Below, in pieces: positions 22,499 through 34,114 of a stretch of 64,000 nt of DNA. Source of the stretch: Desarmillaria ectypa (lineage: Eukaryota; Basidiomycota; Agaricomycetes; Agaricales; Physalacriaceae); assembly GCA_030407005.1 (NCBI GenBank), contig JAUDYN010000005.1, positions 186,001 to 250,000 of the forward strand. The letters are read 5' to 3'. Position 1 is the first letter of the stretch; each line of letters starts with the position of its first letter. The notes beneath the pieces are model-generated. The model ran no database searches and was not told the DNA's origin. It saw only the letters and a list, made by a program, of their open reading frames with translations. The translations under genes and the position numbers were made by a program.

Positions 22499-23997
22499 CT
22501 TCACGATGAACATCAATGGCAACGATGACAGCTTGTAAACAAGAAAGGGCTCAAAACAAGGTACGGTGCAGAAAAGATTACTCTGCTTGGTTCCATTAAC
22601 GAAGACCACGACACGAGTCGAACGTGTGCATCAACTATGGAATGTTTACTTCTGGAGCACAGTGGGGCCACGAGAAAATGGGCGAGGACGTACGAGAGCG
22701 TGATACTATTGCGAATGTGCGGGAAGAATAAGAATAACCGAAGGACGGGACGCGCGTCTCCAGTAGAAAACATCTCTAAGCTTAGGCCTAAACGTTAAAC
22801 TTCAACGTACAGAGACGGAATCAAAAACAAATTCCAGACGCGTCTTGTCCCGCCACCACCCCCAAGTCAGAGAGTCGTTGCAGCTTGCAGTGACCGATAC
22901 GTAAGCCGCGGGTGCAAAGGAGCGTATGCGCAGTCGTAATTTACCTCAAGGACTCGATAGAAAAACCAAGGCAGAGCGCAAAAAAATCATTCGGACTTGT
23001 TGTATCCGCCAAGACCACTGCTCGGTCACAACCAAAAGAGGGAAAGATCACGGCACCATCATATTTCGCCTCCAGGAGTCGAACCTGGTGCATTAAGCTA
23101 CAATGGGCTGGCGGAGAGACGAGTAATACCGACCATCTCTGTCAAGTCCCTGCATCAGAGGAAAGAGACCGTGACGTCCAATCAAAACGTCTTTTCTATC
23201 CCTTTCTCTTGGCAGTACGTTCGAATGGACCTAGAACTCGAAGTAATAAAACTTCACCGCGTCTCTGGGAGTCGAAGCAAAGGCACAAGATGATATGTGA
23301 AGAAGAATATTTGACGAAGGATAAGGACTGGAAGAATGCACGTACTGGTCGAGGTAAAATCATTCCACATGAATCGGAGCAAGAACACTGACACGCATCT
23401 TCTCCTACACCGCCGCATTCCTTTGGAACACATCAGCCGTGTGAGTATAGATGACTTCGTACAGTGAGGAGGGGGGTTGTTGTTCAACCATAACTCGCCG
23501 CTCCTTCTGCACCTCACCCAGATGTATAAGCTAACTGAAAAGAGGCCAAACAGAAATGGAGAATGGCATGAACCGCAGCGGATGGGAAGGATCACCTGTG
23601 CAACGCTGGTAATCGGAGGTCGGAGCGCAGTGAATTCACCTATGAGCGTGTCAAGAAGCAGATCCCCGTACTAAGTATTGCATTCTTCCTGGCCAGAGAG
23701 GTAGCGCAGAATTGTGCTCTGCACCAATTTTTCATGCCCTACGCCTGCGCGCGTGAATGGTAGATGGTAACGAAATAATATGCAGCACAGCCACTGGCGG
23801 TAGTAACGCACTCATAGTCCAACACTTTGGCCTTTGCTGTATCAAAGAGTCTGGTTACTAGGAAATTGAGGCGACGGGCATTGCTTCGAACTATTGCCTG
23901 AGCACTGGGAAAATAAAAAATTACGTTCAAACTTCAAGAATTAATTTGGTCAGTACATATTTAACAAATATAAAATATACGAATCAAGCATTATTTG
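22499..23997. other. Intergenic with a second tRNA fragment
   Basis: No protein gene recognised. At 23067-23114 the minus strand carries a perfect T-arm (CCAGGTTCGACTCCTGG) followed by AGGCG and preceded by GTAGCTTAATGCA, a likely fragment of another tRNA. Confidence 0.4.
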
Positions 23998-24094
23998 CGA
24001 CACCAGCAGGATTTGAACCTGCGCACTCAGAGAGTAACAGATAGGATTTACGTTCTATTCTAATCTGTCGCCTTAACCACTTGGCTATAGTGCC
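23998..24094 (-). tRNA. tRNA-Ser (AGA anticodon) with intron
   Basis: The minus strand folds as a class II tRNA. The acceptor stem GGCACTA pairs with TGGTGTC. The D-arm contains CCAAGTGGTTAAGG. The anticodon stem CAGA/TCTG has loop TTAGAA, and an intron of about 15 bases follows the anticodon AGA. A long variable arm (ACTC/GAGT) and T-arm GCAGGTTCAAATCCTGC complete it, with discriminator G. The long variable arm and AGA anticodon give serine (codon UCU). The sequence is close to yeast tRNA-Ser in the D and T arms. The intron sits at the canonical place, one base 3' of the anticodon. Confidence 0.88.
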
Positions 24095-24307
24095 CTATGA
24101 GTCGGTCATACAAAGATAATATAAACCTTATAAACCTTATCTCAGGCCTATATCTACCTTATAAGCCATCATCCTTGTCAGAGACGACGCGTACTTTGAG
24201 GCTGAAGAAATCTTTCGACGACATCTTGTAGGAAAATATTCCACACTTTTATTCTTCCACTGACTCGAACGTAGAGATGGACCGGTTTTGGAGATCGGAC
24301 GAAGCCC

Positions 24308-24706
24308 ATGAAGGAGCTCCCCAGCGAATACACAGTCACCGACCCAGATTACCCTCCGTGTCAATACCAATATAGATTCGGCGTTACCTACCAGTGGCTT
24401 ATCAACTATGCGCGCCAACATAACCTCATCAAGGAACCAAAGAGCAATGACCCCGAAGATGTTCGAGCAAGCCTCGTCGTGTACTCCATGATCAACACAG
24501 TCCGCCATCTCCAACACCTCTGTCGCACAATAATCAAGTTCGCGTGTCCCATTTCCGTTGACTACAATGTGGTTCTTGCGCTCTATTCGAACCACACTCA
24601 AGAAGACCGGGAACTTGAGGATAAAGACCATGCTGAGGTCGTGGAGACGCTCAGCAAGGAGCTTGGATGTCCCGAAGGTCCCATGTGGTTCGAGGACGCT
24701 GCTTAG
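24308..24706 (+). CDS. Hypothetical protein
   Basis: Open frame of 132 codons starting MKELPSEYTVTDPDYP and ending GPMWFEDAA. It has no signal peptide or membrane segment. It is rich in Tyr, Asp, Glu and His, with a predicted helical, acidic C-terminal part (HTQEDRELEDKDHAEVVETLS). No intron is needed. Composition looks like a genuine protein rather than a random frame, but I recognise no family. It lies alone between tRNA-Ser and the NRPS-like gene, with no functional hint from neighbours. Confidence 0.55.
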   Translation: MKELPSEYTVTDPDYPPCQYQYRFGVTYQWLINYARQHNLIKEPKSNDPEDVRASLVVYSMINTVRHLQHLCRTIIKFACPISVDYNVVLALYSNHTQEDRELEDKDHAEVVETLSKELGCPEGPMWFEDAA

Positions 24707-25339
24707 TTCCCACTGGTCAGTATATAATCATCGTTCCGGGAAATTTAATCATCGGCGTCTGTTAGGCACAGGTAATTTAGGATCCACCGCTATGCTTCCG
24801 TTCCGCTATCTTGCCCTGCATGTACATCGAACCCAGGTGTAGCTGTACTCTGTCAGTACATTCCCACCCGCGGCAGTTCATGCTCATGAATGGCTGACGT
24901 GCCACTGCTATGAATTATCGCGGCATTGTTATGTACTCAGTGCCATGCACTGCAAAGCGGATTTTGTGACGGAGATGTGTGTGTGGGGGGGAATCGCTTG
25001 AGACTTCTGTTGCTTAGGCTAGGTGTGTATGCTTACTTTTACACCTCTTCATCCCAATGAAAGCTCCAAGATGTAGCTGCAGCTATGCCAAAATATCGCC
25101 GTCCTTTTAACTGGTCTACGAAATCGTTATCTTCTCGATGCAGGCTCTGACACAGCCTTGGGAACAGATGATATGGGCATTTCCTTATACCCGTTTATTG
25201 CCGTCTGAGCATGACGAAGCTTGAAGAAGACTGTATTTACTGCGGCAGGACCAGCCAAGGACAAAGCGAACGAAGTACATATTTTCTCTACCGAACCCTT
25301 CTCTATATCCTACAAAACCCAGTTCTCTTTTCTCTAGAA
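24707..25339. other. Intergenic; no gene recognised
   Basis: Spacer between a plus-strand hypothetical gene and the 3' end of the minus-strand NRPS-like gene. No feature supported. Confidence 0.5.
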
Positions 25340-28300
25340 TCAGTGAATAAATCCAGTCTTTCGCCAATGTGCTACCCATTTCTCCACAAGTTCCCCATTG
25401 ACGGTCGGTGCCTGCTTCAGACTCGGGGCGATCTTAGTCGTCTCTTCTGTCAAGAACACCATCGGCTTTCTATGTGACGGCCCATATCTCATACGGAAGA
25501 ACGGCTGCCACACAACGCGTGAGTCACCTATAGCCGCCCACCAAGAGAGGTACTCACCAACAACTTGATAGTCGGATTTTTCTTTCTGTCCTCATCCGAC
25601 TTTGCCAGCCTCTCTACCCACTCGTTCTTATCTACACGCTCGAAGCTCACACCAGATGCTTCTAGTTCCCCAAGAAGATCCTTCCAATGTGCCGATGTGT
25701 TGGGATTCACGATATGATACACAGCCGTAGCGGGCTTCGTCGCGTTCAATACGACCTCCGCTATACTCTTCCCCGCGAAATCTACAGGTAGCCACGATGG
25801 ATGCTCGTCAACCACAGGAAGCGCGCCCACAGTATTCGCACTCCTGAACATCAACGGCCACGCCTCCGTTTCGTTCCACACACCGCTTCAAAGGAGAAAA
25901 TCAGCATACACTCCCCTCTCGAGGACGGAACCACCCACTGCACAGAATCGCCGACCATCTGGCCTATCCGCAGAACGGATACTGGCACCCCACTTTTCTC
26001 CGCCGCGCGCTCACACAGCTTCTCCACGACCCACTTGCTCTGCGCGTAACCTGTTCCCGCAGCAGTTGACGGTGCAGGAGAAAAGCCCTCTGAACATGTC
26101 TCGTCCCTGGATCCCTGCCTACAGCTGATGGACGAGCTGAACGCGAATGATGCAGGCTCAAAGAAAGGTGACTCGAGACACAAGTTGATCAGGTTCACCG
26201 CACCACCGATGTGCGAGTCGTAGGACTCAATGTTGAGCACGAAATTCACAGGCCAGGCATTCTGTTTTTGAATCAAAGTGAATACCACGGCACGGAAGGA
26301 AGGTGAGGTTGTGACGTACGTGGATGACGTCTGTTACTTCATCTCGCAGAGCGCCGTACTCTTCTTCTGTCAACCCGAGGAGAGGGTCGTTAGCGTTTGC
26401 TGCGTACGACGTGACCTTGTTTTCGTCGACGGAGACCTTTCTGGCGGTAATGGACTCTCGGAGTCGTTCCATAGATTCCGCATGAGACTTGGCGCGGGAC
26501 AGGCAGACGACCTTTCGAACGAAAGAGGACGCTGTTAATTGAGAAAGGATATGAGCGCCAAGGGATCCTGTTGCGCCAGTGAGGAGCTATGCATGAGTGA
26601 TGTGAGTCTCTTGTTTTGAGGTGTGAGGAATCCGGGCTTACGATTACGCGTGCGTCGGTAGGCTTCGGTAGAGCAGTAGCTCTGGTTGTATGTTTGCCAA
26701 CCTTGGCACTCCATTTATCGAGCAGTACCAGCATCGTAGCTTCGTGTCCATTGTCTACTTGAGCGCCACTACCGCTTTGCAATCGCAGGAGATAATCAGC
26801 AAGTCTGGTGAAGCGTCAATATTAGGGGCCCAATCAAGGATGGAAATGGACACACTTCTCCACCGATGGATGCTCGTATACCACTAGCAAGGCAACTGTG
26901 AGTCTTTCATCCTTCTGGAAGTAAAATGTTCTCCCTTACCTGTCTGTCCAAGGCTATGAGTCCCCAATTCAAGCTCCTTCTGCAAGCTATTCCGTATCCT
27001 CGTCGCCTGTAACGAGTCCACTCCAAATGCGAAGAGATCTACTTTTCTATCGAGCTTTGCCGAGCGACTGGGGCCAAGGGATTTGGCGATCGTGTCAAAG
27101 ATGTACATCTCCAGCTTTTCCCGCGGTAGCGTTTTCTTCTCCACCTCGACGTCAGTTCGGTCGAACCGGGCGTAGATACTTTCTGAATACCAGTTAATCA
27201 TGGTACTATTGGCTGGTATCAAAGTAAGTGACATACCTATGAGGTCTTTGAACTTTGCATAGCATGCCGGTCGGAGTATGCTCATCTTGGTGGCCACCGG
27301 GATATCTGTACCATACCTGTGTTTTTTCCATCAGTTTCTCTCTCGCGAAATAGCATACGGACACGCACGGCAAGAATTCTACCATCTCGGGTAATAACCG
27401 TGAATGTGTCGGTGCTTCAGCATTGGCTTGCTCAATGACGGGCCAGACTTTGGACACGAGCTCGTCTCGGGAGAGACCTTCTTCATGTGCGAGGTCGGAG
27501 GGGAGAATTAAGCATCCTGTTTGTGGTTTGCTGGCGCCGAAGATAATGGCTGGGAAGACGTCAGTGGGCGGAAACCTATAAATGACGCTGGCTTTACCTT
27601 CCGCAACGTATGGACTGTTTCCTCGGATGCAGAGTTCCATGGGGACTGTATCGCTAGTCAGCAGGGATAGATCGGCTAGATGGATTCTTACCGGGGTTGG
27701 TCTTCTCTCCAAGGATATGGACGAGCGTATCATCAAGCCTTCCGATGTATTTGTACAAGTCCTTGCGCTCGGGATGTCGGAGGAAGAGGTCCTTGGTCGC
27801 GTAGGAACCGTCGGGGCGGTTGGTCTCGATCTAAGAAGTGCTGAGATAGTGCACTCCAAAGTCGAGAAGAGATTAACAAACCTTGGGAGGATACCCGTCC
27901 TTGACGATAACTTCAAATGTGTCACCACCTTGTGGTTCCCAAACGAGATAGTTGGCTGAACCGAGCAGAGGGCGGGTCCAGTTCCAGAGTTTGTCCGTCG
28001 CGAAGTTGCGGTTGGAATTCATCAGAGATCCGGTCTGCAATAGGTGAATTAGGTTTATTGATGAATGGAACTATTTTTACCTCTGTTGTTCCGTAGATGC
28101 TAAGCAAGTTCACTCCAGCTTGGATGAGTCTGTCACCTAGATCATCCTGATTATAAACGGAATTAAAAAAGAAGTGGAGGTGTATGAGTGAGGAGCCTAC
28201 GGGCAGAGGAGCACCTGCATATCCGACGATATCAAAACTGGCTAGAGCGTTGACGCCTTCAGGCGTTTCCGCAAGGAGCTACAATGATTGTTGTGAGCGC

Positions 28301-29347
28301 AAGCTTTATAGGAAATATGAAGGAAAATAATACCTTAATAACATATGGTACAGCATAACATTGTCGGACAGGAGGAGATGCAGCGAGTACGGCACAGATG
28401 TTACTGGATGTTAGAGGCAGATGAGGCGGGAAGAGCGTCAGCGGTTGACCGGGATAGATACACCGGAATCTAAGGATAGAGTAAGTTAGTTTTCGTCAAT
28501 GGACCACAAGGCAAAGAAACTGACACAGCAAAGTGACCGTATCCATGGAACACAGGCAGGGTACTGAAACCAGGCTTGTTCTGGTTCAACGCGACATTTG
28601 CAATGAGACCATAGTGGGTAATGCGGACTGGTTTAGGGAATCCGGTCTATGAAGGAAAGGTCGAGGCGTGGAAACATACTGGAAAATATCAGGAAAGGAC
28701 TCACCGAGCCAGAAGAGTGCAGAATGACAGCGGGTCGTTTGCTCTCCTGTTCTGGTGTCAGAACGGCTGGGAAGGGTTTAATCTTGATGCTCTCGACCCC
28801 TTCGGGACCCCACAAAGGGAAACGTTTATCTTCGACGAGCTCCACCGCGTATTCTTGGTCGCGAAGGAGCTTCTGCGCGTCATGTGCTTCTTGGACGAAT
28901 TTCGTGCCGTAAATAAGGTGGGTGGCGTTGGTGAGCTTGGTGAGGTGTGCCACTGCTGGAACGGAGTTGTTCACCGAGAGAAGGAGGGCGGTCAGACCGA
29001 GCTTTGCAAGGGCCATCTCGAGAAAGGATTCGTCGATCGCTGTGCTTGTCAAAACAGCAATGGTCTGCACGGGAGGTACCTCGCCTAGGCCCGTCTTTGG
29101 CGCGAGGCCGAGGGAGGAGTAGTACCATGCAAGGCGGTCAACGGCAGATTGGATTTGGGAAAAGCTACACGAGTGTTAGTGCGAGTCAACAAGAGAAAGA
29201 AAATCAAGGGTACGTGAGCGAGCGCAATACTATGGCAGAACCATCCTCAGGCGACCCCGTATAGATAGCAGGATCATCCGGCTGGTCTCGTGCACGAATT
29301 GCGACAAGTTCTGTAATGGACTTCGCTTTAAAGGTTACTGCGGGCAT
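25340..29347 (-). CDS. NRPS-like carboxylic acid reductase (A-T-R)
   Basis: Large multi-exon gene (about 1,080 residues). Domain order: an AMP-binding adenylation domain, then a carrier domain, then a thioester-reductase domain. Adenylation blocks include AVILHSSGSTGFPKPV, SIYGTTE and the IGRLDDTLVHILGEKTNP loop. The carrier has DLFAFGVDSLQATRIRN with the phosphopantetheine Ser. The reductase has LLTGATGSLGA for NADPH and GYAQSKWVVEK with the catalytic Tyr-x-x-x-Lys. The last exon ends HWRKTGFIH at 25340. Such enzymes activate a carboxylic or amino acid with ATP, load it on the carrier arm and release it as an aldehyde or alcohol. No condensation domain is present. The substrate is unknown. 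ATG 29347 (MPAVTFKAKS) is chosen; an in-frame ATG at 29389 adds 14 residues. It is divergent from the transporter at 29738, sharing a promoter of about 390 bases. Confidence 0.94.
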
Positions 29348-29737
29348 GATGACTGAGGAACTGGATACGGAAGGCTGCTGCTGCTTCAAATACTAACGAG
29401 GGTTCTGCGCAAGGGGATACGAGATAGCAGCGGCCCGTATCCGGATCGTTTTTCCGTCTTGTCCTCTGATATGGAGCAGGTTGTCAAATCCAAATATAAG
29501 CATGAGGTGATCGCATTCAAACCAAACACAGCCATATTGCGATCCTGCATCCTACCGCACATTGTTTTTGGTCAGTTGGCCACCTATGCCCTACATTTTT
29601 GACCGGGCCGCCTGAGCATAGTTCGGATGCAAAGGGGAAAGATAAAATCCATATGAAACGTCGTATAAATAGTCTCTTCGGAGTTCCTGTTTTCCTAGGT
29701 TCTCTGTGACGTCCCACGGCTACCTTATCTCAACACT

Positions 29738-32271
29738 ATGACCATCACAACAGCTCATACCATTCCCAACGAGCATGGGGGCGCTCCACCCGACGACGAG
29801 AAACCACGTACTCAGGAGATCACAGGAGTGAAGTACGATTTCTCATGGGTAGAAGAGGTCCAAGTCGACGAAGATGTATCGTCCGGATTTTTTGGTCGTT
29901 TCCTCAAGAAGAATCCTTCGGCAGCATTTATTGCTGACGTTGCAAAGATGAACACCATGGAACTTGATCCCAAGGTCATCAGACGCTTGGAACGCAAGAT
30001 CGACTTGCTTATTATCCCTGCTCTGGCTACGTGCTATATGGTAAGTTTCTGGCTACCTGTCGTTTCTGGTCTGCTCATCAACACTTTCCAGTTCTATTAC
30101 ATGTCAGTAGGCAAACGTGTCACTCTTCGCATGTCCTCACCTCTCTACCATTTTAGCGACAAGACAACTCTTTCGTACGCAGCTATCTTCGGAAGTAAGT
30201 GTCTAGTAGTTTCCTATAAAAGCTGCTGATTTTTATTCCCAACAGTCCGCACCGACTTACATCTGGCGAGTTCAGAATACGTGAGTTCGCTTCGCTTGAT
30301 GACACCAGATGATTTTCTAACCGACTTCACAGAGCTGGCTCTCCAGCATCTTCTATTGTGCGTAGCTATTTTTATGCCTCTTTGCTGTTCTTCACATTCC
30401 GCGCAGTTGGATGGCTCGCCTGGGCCCTACCGACTAATCTACTAATGCAGAAGTTTCCCCTCAACAAGTATCTCGCAGCCAATGTCAGCATCTTTTTCTA
30501 ATCAATGTCAATTCCGTTTACCTTACGAGTCTGCCCCGCAGATATTCCTGTGGGGTATTCTTCTTATGGCCCAAGCGGCTAGTCGGAACTTCACGGATCT
30601 TGCGGTGCTACGGATATTGTCCGGTGCATTCGAAGCCACTGCCGACCCTTCATTTGTCCTCATCACAGCAACTTGGTACACACGGAAACAGCAGCCCACT
30701 CGCATTGGCTACTGGTATCTGTACGCGGCCGTTTGTTTGTTTGACATCTTCAGTAGTCTCTGATTTTTTCGTCAGGGCCAACGGTCTTGGTATTGCCTTG
30801 GGTGGTCTGTTTGGGTATGGCATCGGCCAGGTGTGTGAATCATGACTCTTCACGAGGACTGACCGTAACGTTGGATTACTCCTAGATCAAAGGTGGGAGA
30901 CCACCTGACTTCTTCAGGTGTTCAAAATCTCGCTAATCATCTGATACGTTCGTAATAGGGTCTCTGCCTTCGTGGAGATTCGAATTTATTATTATCGGCG
31001 CTATTTGTTCTTTGTGGGCTATCATTTTGTGGATATTCGTTCCCGACTCGCCATACCACACACATTGGTTTACCCGCACGGAGCGGGTGATGATAGTCAG
31101 TCGGAAACGTGATGACCAGAATTTGACAGATAATCGGGAGTAAGTACCTGTCTACTCATTTACCCTTCTACCCGAAGATGTTCACCGCGACTACACGTCA
31201 GATGGAAGCCTAGCCAAGTATTGGAGGCGATCATCGACCCCAAAATTTATCTTTTCTTCTTGTTTGGATTTACGGCAAATGTTCCTAACGTGTGTAAATC
31301 ATTGCGAAGCCATTTCTCTGTCCTGACGCATAGTTCTAGGGAGGTACATCCAATTTTGGGACTTTAATTGTCAAAGGGTGTGCATTTTTCGATTGACTTT
31401 CATATTTCTGACGAGGATCTCTCACATAGGTTTGGGTTCAACACTCTACAAACAACGCTCATGCAGATTCCTTATGGCATTATCATATCCTCGATGTATG
31501 ACCCTCCTTCTTCCTCCCACCCTTATCATTTACACCGGAGTTTTTAGCATACTTATCGCGATATACATAAACTCCAAGCTGCCCAAAGGAAATAGAACGT
31601 GGCTCATGGCCGTCACTAACATTCCCACAGTTGTTGGATTTGCGATGATTGCCTGGTGCAAAGGCAAAGCCCCGCGACTTATCGGATACTGTAGGCACTC
31701 TTCATTGTAGGCGTGTACTCCTCAATGACGCGCGCTAATAGGGATGACCGGCGCTTCCAACGCTACCTTCGTCCTTGGCCTATCTCTCGTCTCTGGCAAC
31801 GTCGGTGGTCAAACTAAGCGTTCAATCGCCAGCGCTGCTATATTTTTAGGCGTCGCCACTGGGTACGATACCATCATACCCATTAAGTTTCTAGAAATAA
31901 CAAGATGAGTATTTTAGGAACATTGTCGGTCCGTTCCTGTTTAATGACTCAGAAGCACCCGGATATCTGACAGGTGTTGTTGGATGTATGGTTTCTCGGG
32001 CACTTGAGGTGAGTCAACGTTGACCGATCTTCTTATTTTACATGTGCTCGTCGTGCAGATTGTCATCATCCTTATCCTCCGTGCGATATTCGTCATTTCT
32101 AACAAACGACGGGACCGTGCTGCTGCAGAAGGACGCGTCGAATATGATCCTAACCTCACAGGTTTGGAGGATATTACTGATTGGAAGAACCCAGCCTTCC
32201 GATACGTCGCTGTAAGTCTTCTCTCTTTTCTTTTTGATTGGACCATTAAAAACAAGCGATGTTCGCAGTGA
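29738..32271 (+). CDS. MFS transporter, allantoate permease (Dal5-like) family
   Basis: Multi-exon gene with a hydrophilic N-terminus (MTITTAHTIPNEHG...) and about 12 membrane helices. Characteristic blocks are RRLERKIDLLIIPALATCYM, IDKTTLSYAAIFG, FYFGWLAWALPTNLLMQKFP, LRILSGAFEATADPSFVLI, TWYTRKQQPTRIGYW, GGLFGYGIGQ and PSWRFEFIIIGAI. The C-terminus is NPAFRYVA. These match the anion:cation symporter branch of the major facilitator superfamily, which imports allantoate, vitamins, dipeptides and other small anions. The gene starts 391 bases from the divergent NRPS-like start, so co-regulation with that enzyme (export or precursor uptake) is plausible but unproven. The final segment can be read with or without a last small intron; both end at the same stop. 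Confidence 0.92.
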
Positions 32272-32742
32272 ATTTTTGTTTACGACTGTACAATAGAATG
32301 TTGATCTGTATAATGTATGTCTAGGACATTCCTAGTATCTGTGTGCGCGATGTGTAGCATCTGGTTAGGTGGAGTTTCGACAACGTATATCCACAGGTTG
32401 GACCCCTCGGTTCTCCTGCCTTACCTACATCCTACTCTACATCGACAGACCTAACCATTTTCATCTTTAAAGGAGCCGCAGAAGCAGAATACTATCCCGA
32501 GATGGGCGACGACCGCTTCCGAGCTTCTCTTTCTGAGTCATCCACCTCGTCAGTACCGGGAGTGGCTATCATCGTTGCTGAACGCCGCATCTCTATCGTC
32601 CGATCCGATCTCCCCCAATGAACTGCCAACTTCTCCGTGCGTCACGTTCGCATCACCATTCGAAGGACCCGATGATTCTGTCACTCGACGCATCGTAGAT
32701 TCATGAACTCTTCGCCAAGACCTGCAAGTGTAGATATGATAC
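32272..32742. other. Intergenic; possible exons of a decayed gene
   Basis: An open frame here contains SSDPISPNELPTSPCVTFAS with protein-like composition ending near 32705, just before the zinc-finger fragment. It may be the former N-terminal part of that locus. Confidence 0.35.
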
Positions 32743-32976
32743 ATGGCTTCCGGTTGCATCTCCAAGTTCCCGTTGATAGATGGTTACGCCTCCATCGATC
32801 AGTACTATGAGGTACACCTCGAAATTCAAAAGCACAAAAATGCTAAGGCGTGCACCTATTTTAAATGCGACAAACACACCAATGTTGTGTGCGATACGAT
32901 AAGGCATACTTTTCAGGAGACACATGAGAAAGAGAAGAGACTCGAGTGTACGCTGTGTGGGACGGCGGTTGATTGA
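32743..32976 (+). pseudogene. Truncated C2H2 zinc-finger copy
   Basis: A 77-codon frame contains ACTYFKCDKHTNVVCDTIRH, then HEKEKRLECTLCG and a stop. This matches RCVYFGCNEHKNSVGDMRRH...CKRFRCGDCG of the intact zinc-finger protein at 34115-35158 but stops where the last finger's His pair should follow. No upstream activation region comparable to the intact gene was found. It is probably a duplicated and truncated zinc-finger gene, though a tiny functional protein cannot be excluded. It lies in the opposite orientation about 1.1 kb from the intact paralogue. Confidence 0.6.
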
Positions 32977-34114
32977 AACACCTATAAGCTATGGTTTTAA
33001 TCTTACACGCGCACCGTACTGTGAGTTGAAGGCTTGTCTGGGCGCAGGGCAATTTTGAACGCATACAAGACATGGAACAGTTATAAACGGGAACAACTTG
33101 AATGATAAGTGTCGTGAAAAACGGGGGATCAGGGGATCAGTTCGTTCCCAGTTAGTACATGCGCGGTGTCAGGCCAATAGTATTGCGCTTGGCTGAGCTC
33201 TGCAAACGCATGCAGATGCACACTACTGTACCTAATTTACTAGAATCTTCTACAACTTTCCTAATACTTTCCCCTTAATCAGCAAGTTCGGCACGATGCC
33301 GGATTGTCATCATCTCGGCTCAACTCTCGAATTCTAACAGTAAGTTACCACAGGAATTTGTTGGCTAATATCAGTCGTTTGTACCCCTGGAGGTCATAAC
33401 CATTTCGGGCTACCGTATCCACGTGGCGTTTTCAACCTTGAACTTTTACAATCAAGATGCGGTAGTAATATTCGCGCCGGCCCGGCACTCAGGCCTCAGG
33501 CCTCGTATACCCGACACGATGGACCAAATTTACTTTTCACGTTTCTTGGACTCTCACTCAAACCCTTTCTGGTTTTTGTTTAGCTCTCTTGCCTAGCATT
33601 AAATTGGACCATGCATTTCTGGTTCGCAAGCATGATAGTGATAGCCACATCAAAATTCCGTTGAGCAAGGTCGGTTTCTGTGGCAAAAATAAGAGAAAGT
33701 TCAACTAACAAATTGATAGGAGTCCGTACTTTTGGTGGCCTCGCTGTGTTGAATGATACTATGTCACCGCAGCAATCTTCGTGGACTAGTCACTGGCGAC
33801 CGGGACTCAGTAACAGATTGCTCTTCTGATCAATGTACTTCACGTTTTCTTATCCGCACTGCCATCCCAGAGGGAGACGAAAACCGTATCACTTACACGC
33901 GCCAGTGGATAACATATATGACGGCCGGTATCCAGCACCTTTGCGCCAGATGTGATTACAGGCTACAGGTAGATACATTATAAGTAGTAAGTGCTCTAAT
34001 ATTTAGTCCATGGCTGATAAAACAGCACAGTATACCCTAAAGAACGGTAGCATAGCGAATGGAAAAATAAGTCTTGAACACTGGTTAACAAATTCGGCCA
34101 CGAAGACATTACAA
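32977..34114. other. Intergenic; carries a dispersed repeat
   Basis: No gene recognised. About 33157-33212 is similar to 62417-62477 (see findings). Confidence 0.45.

Noticed and set aside
22997..23293. Plus frames around the second tRNA fragment
   Set aside because: No domain, and the frames run through the tRNA-like T-arm; more likely chance.
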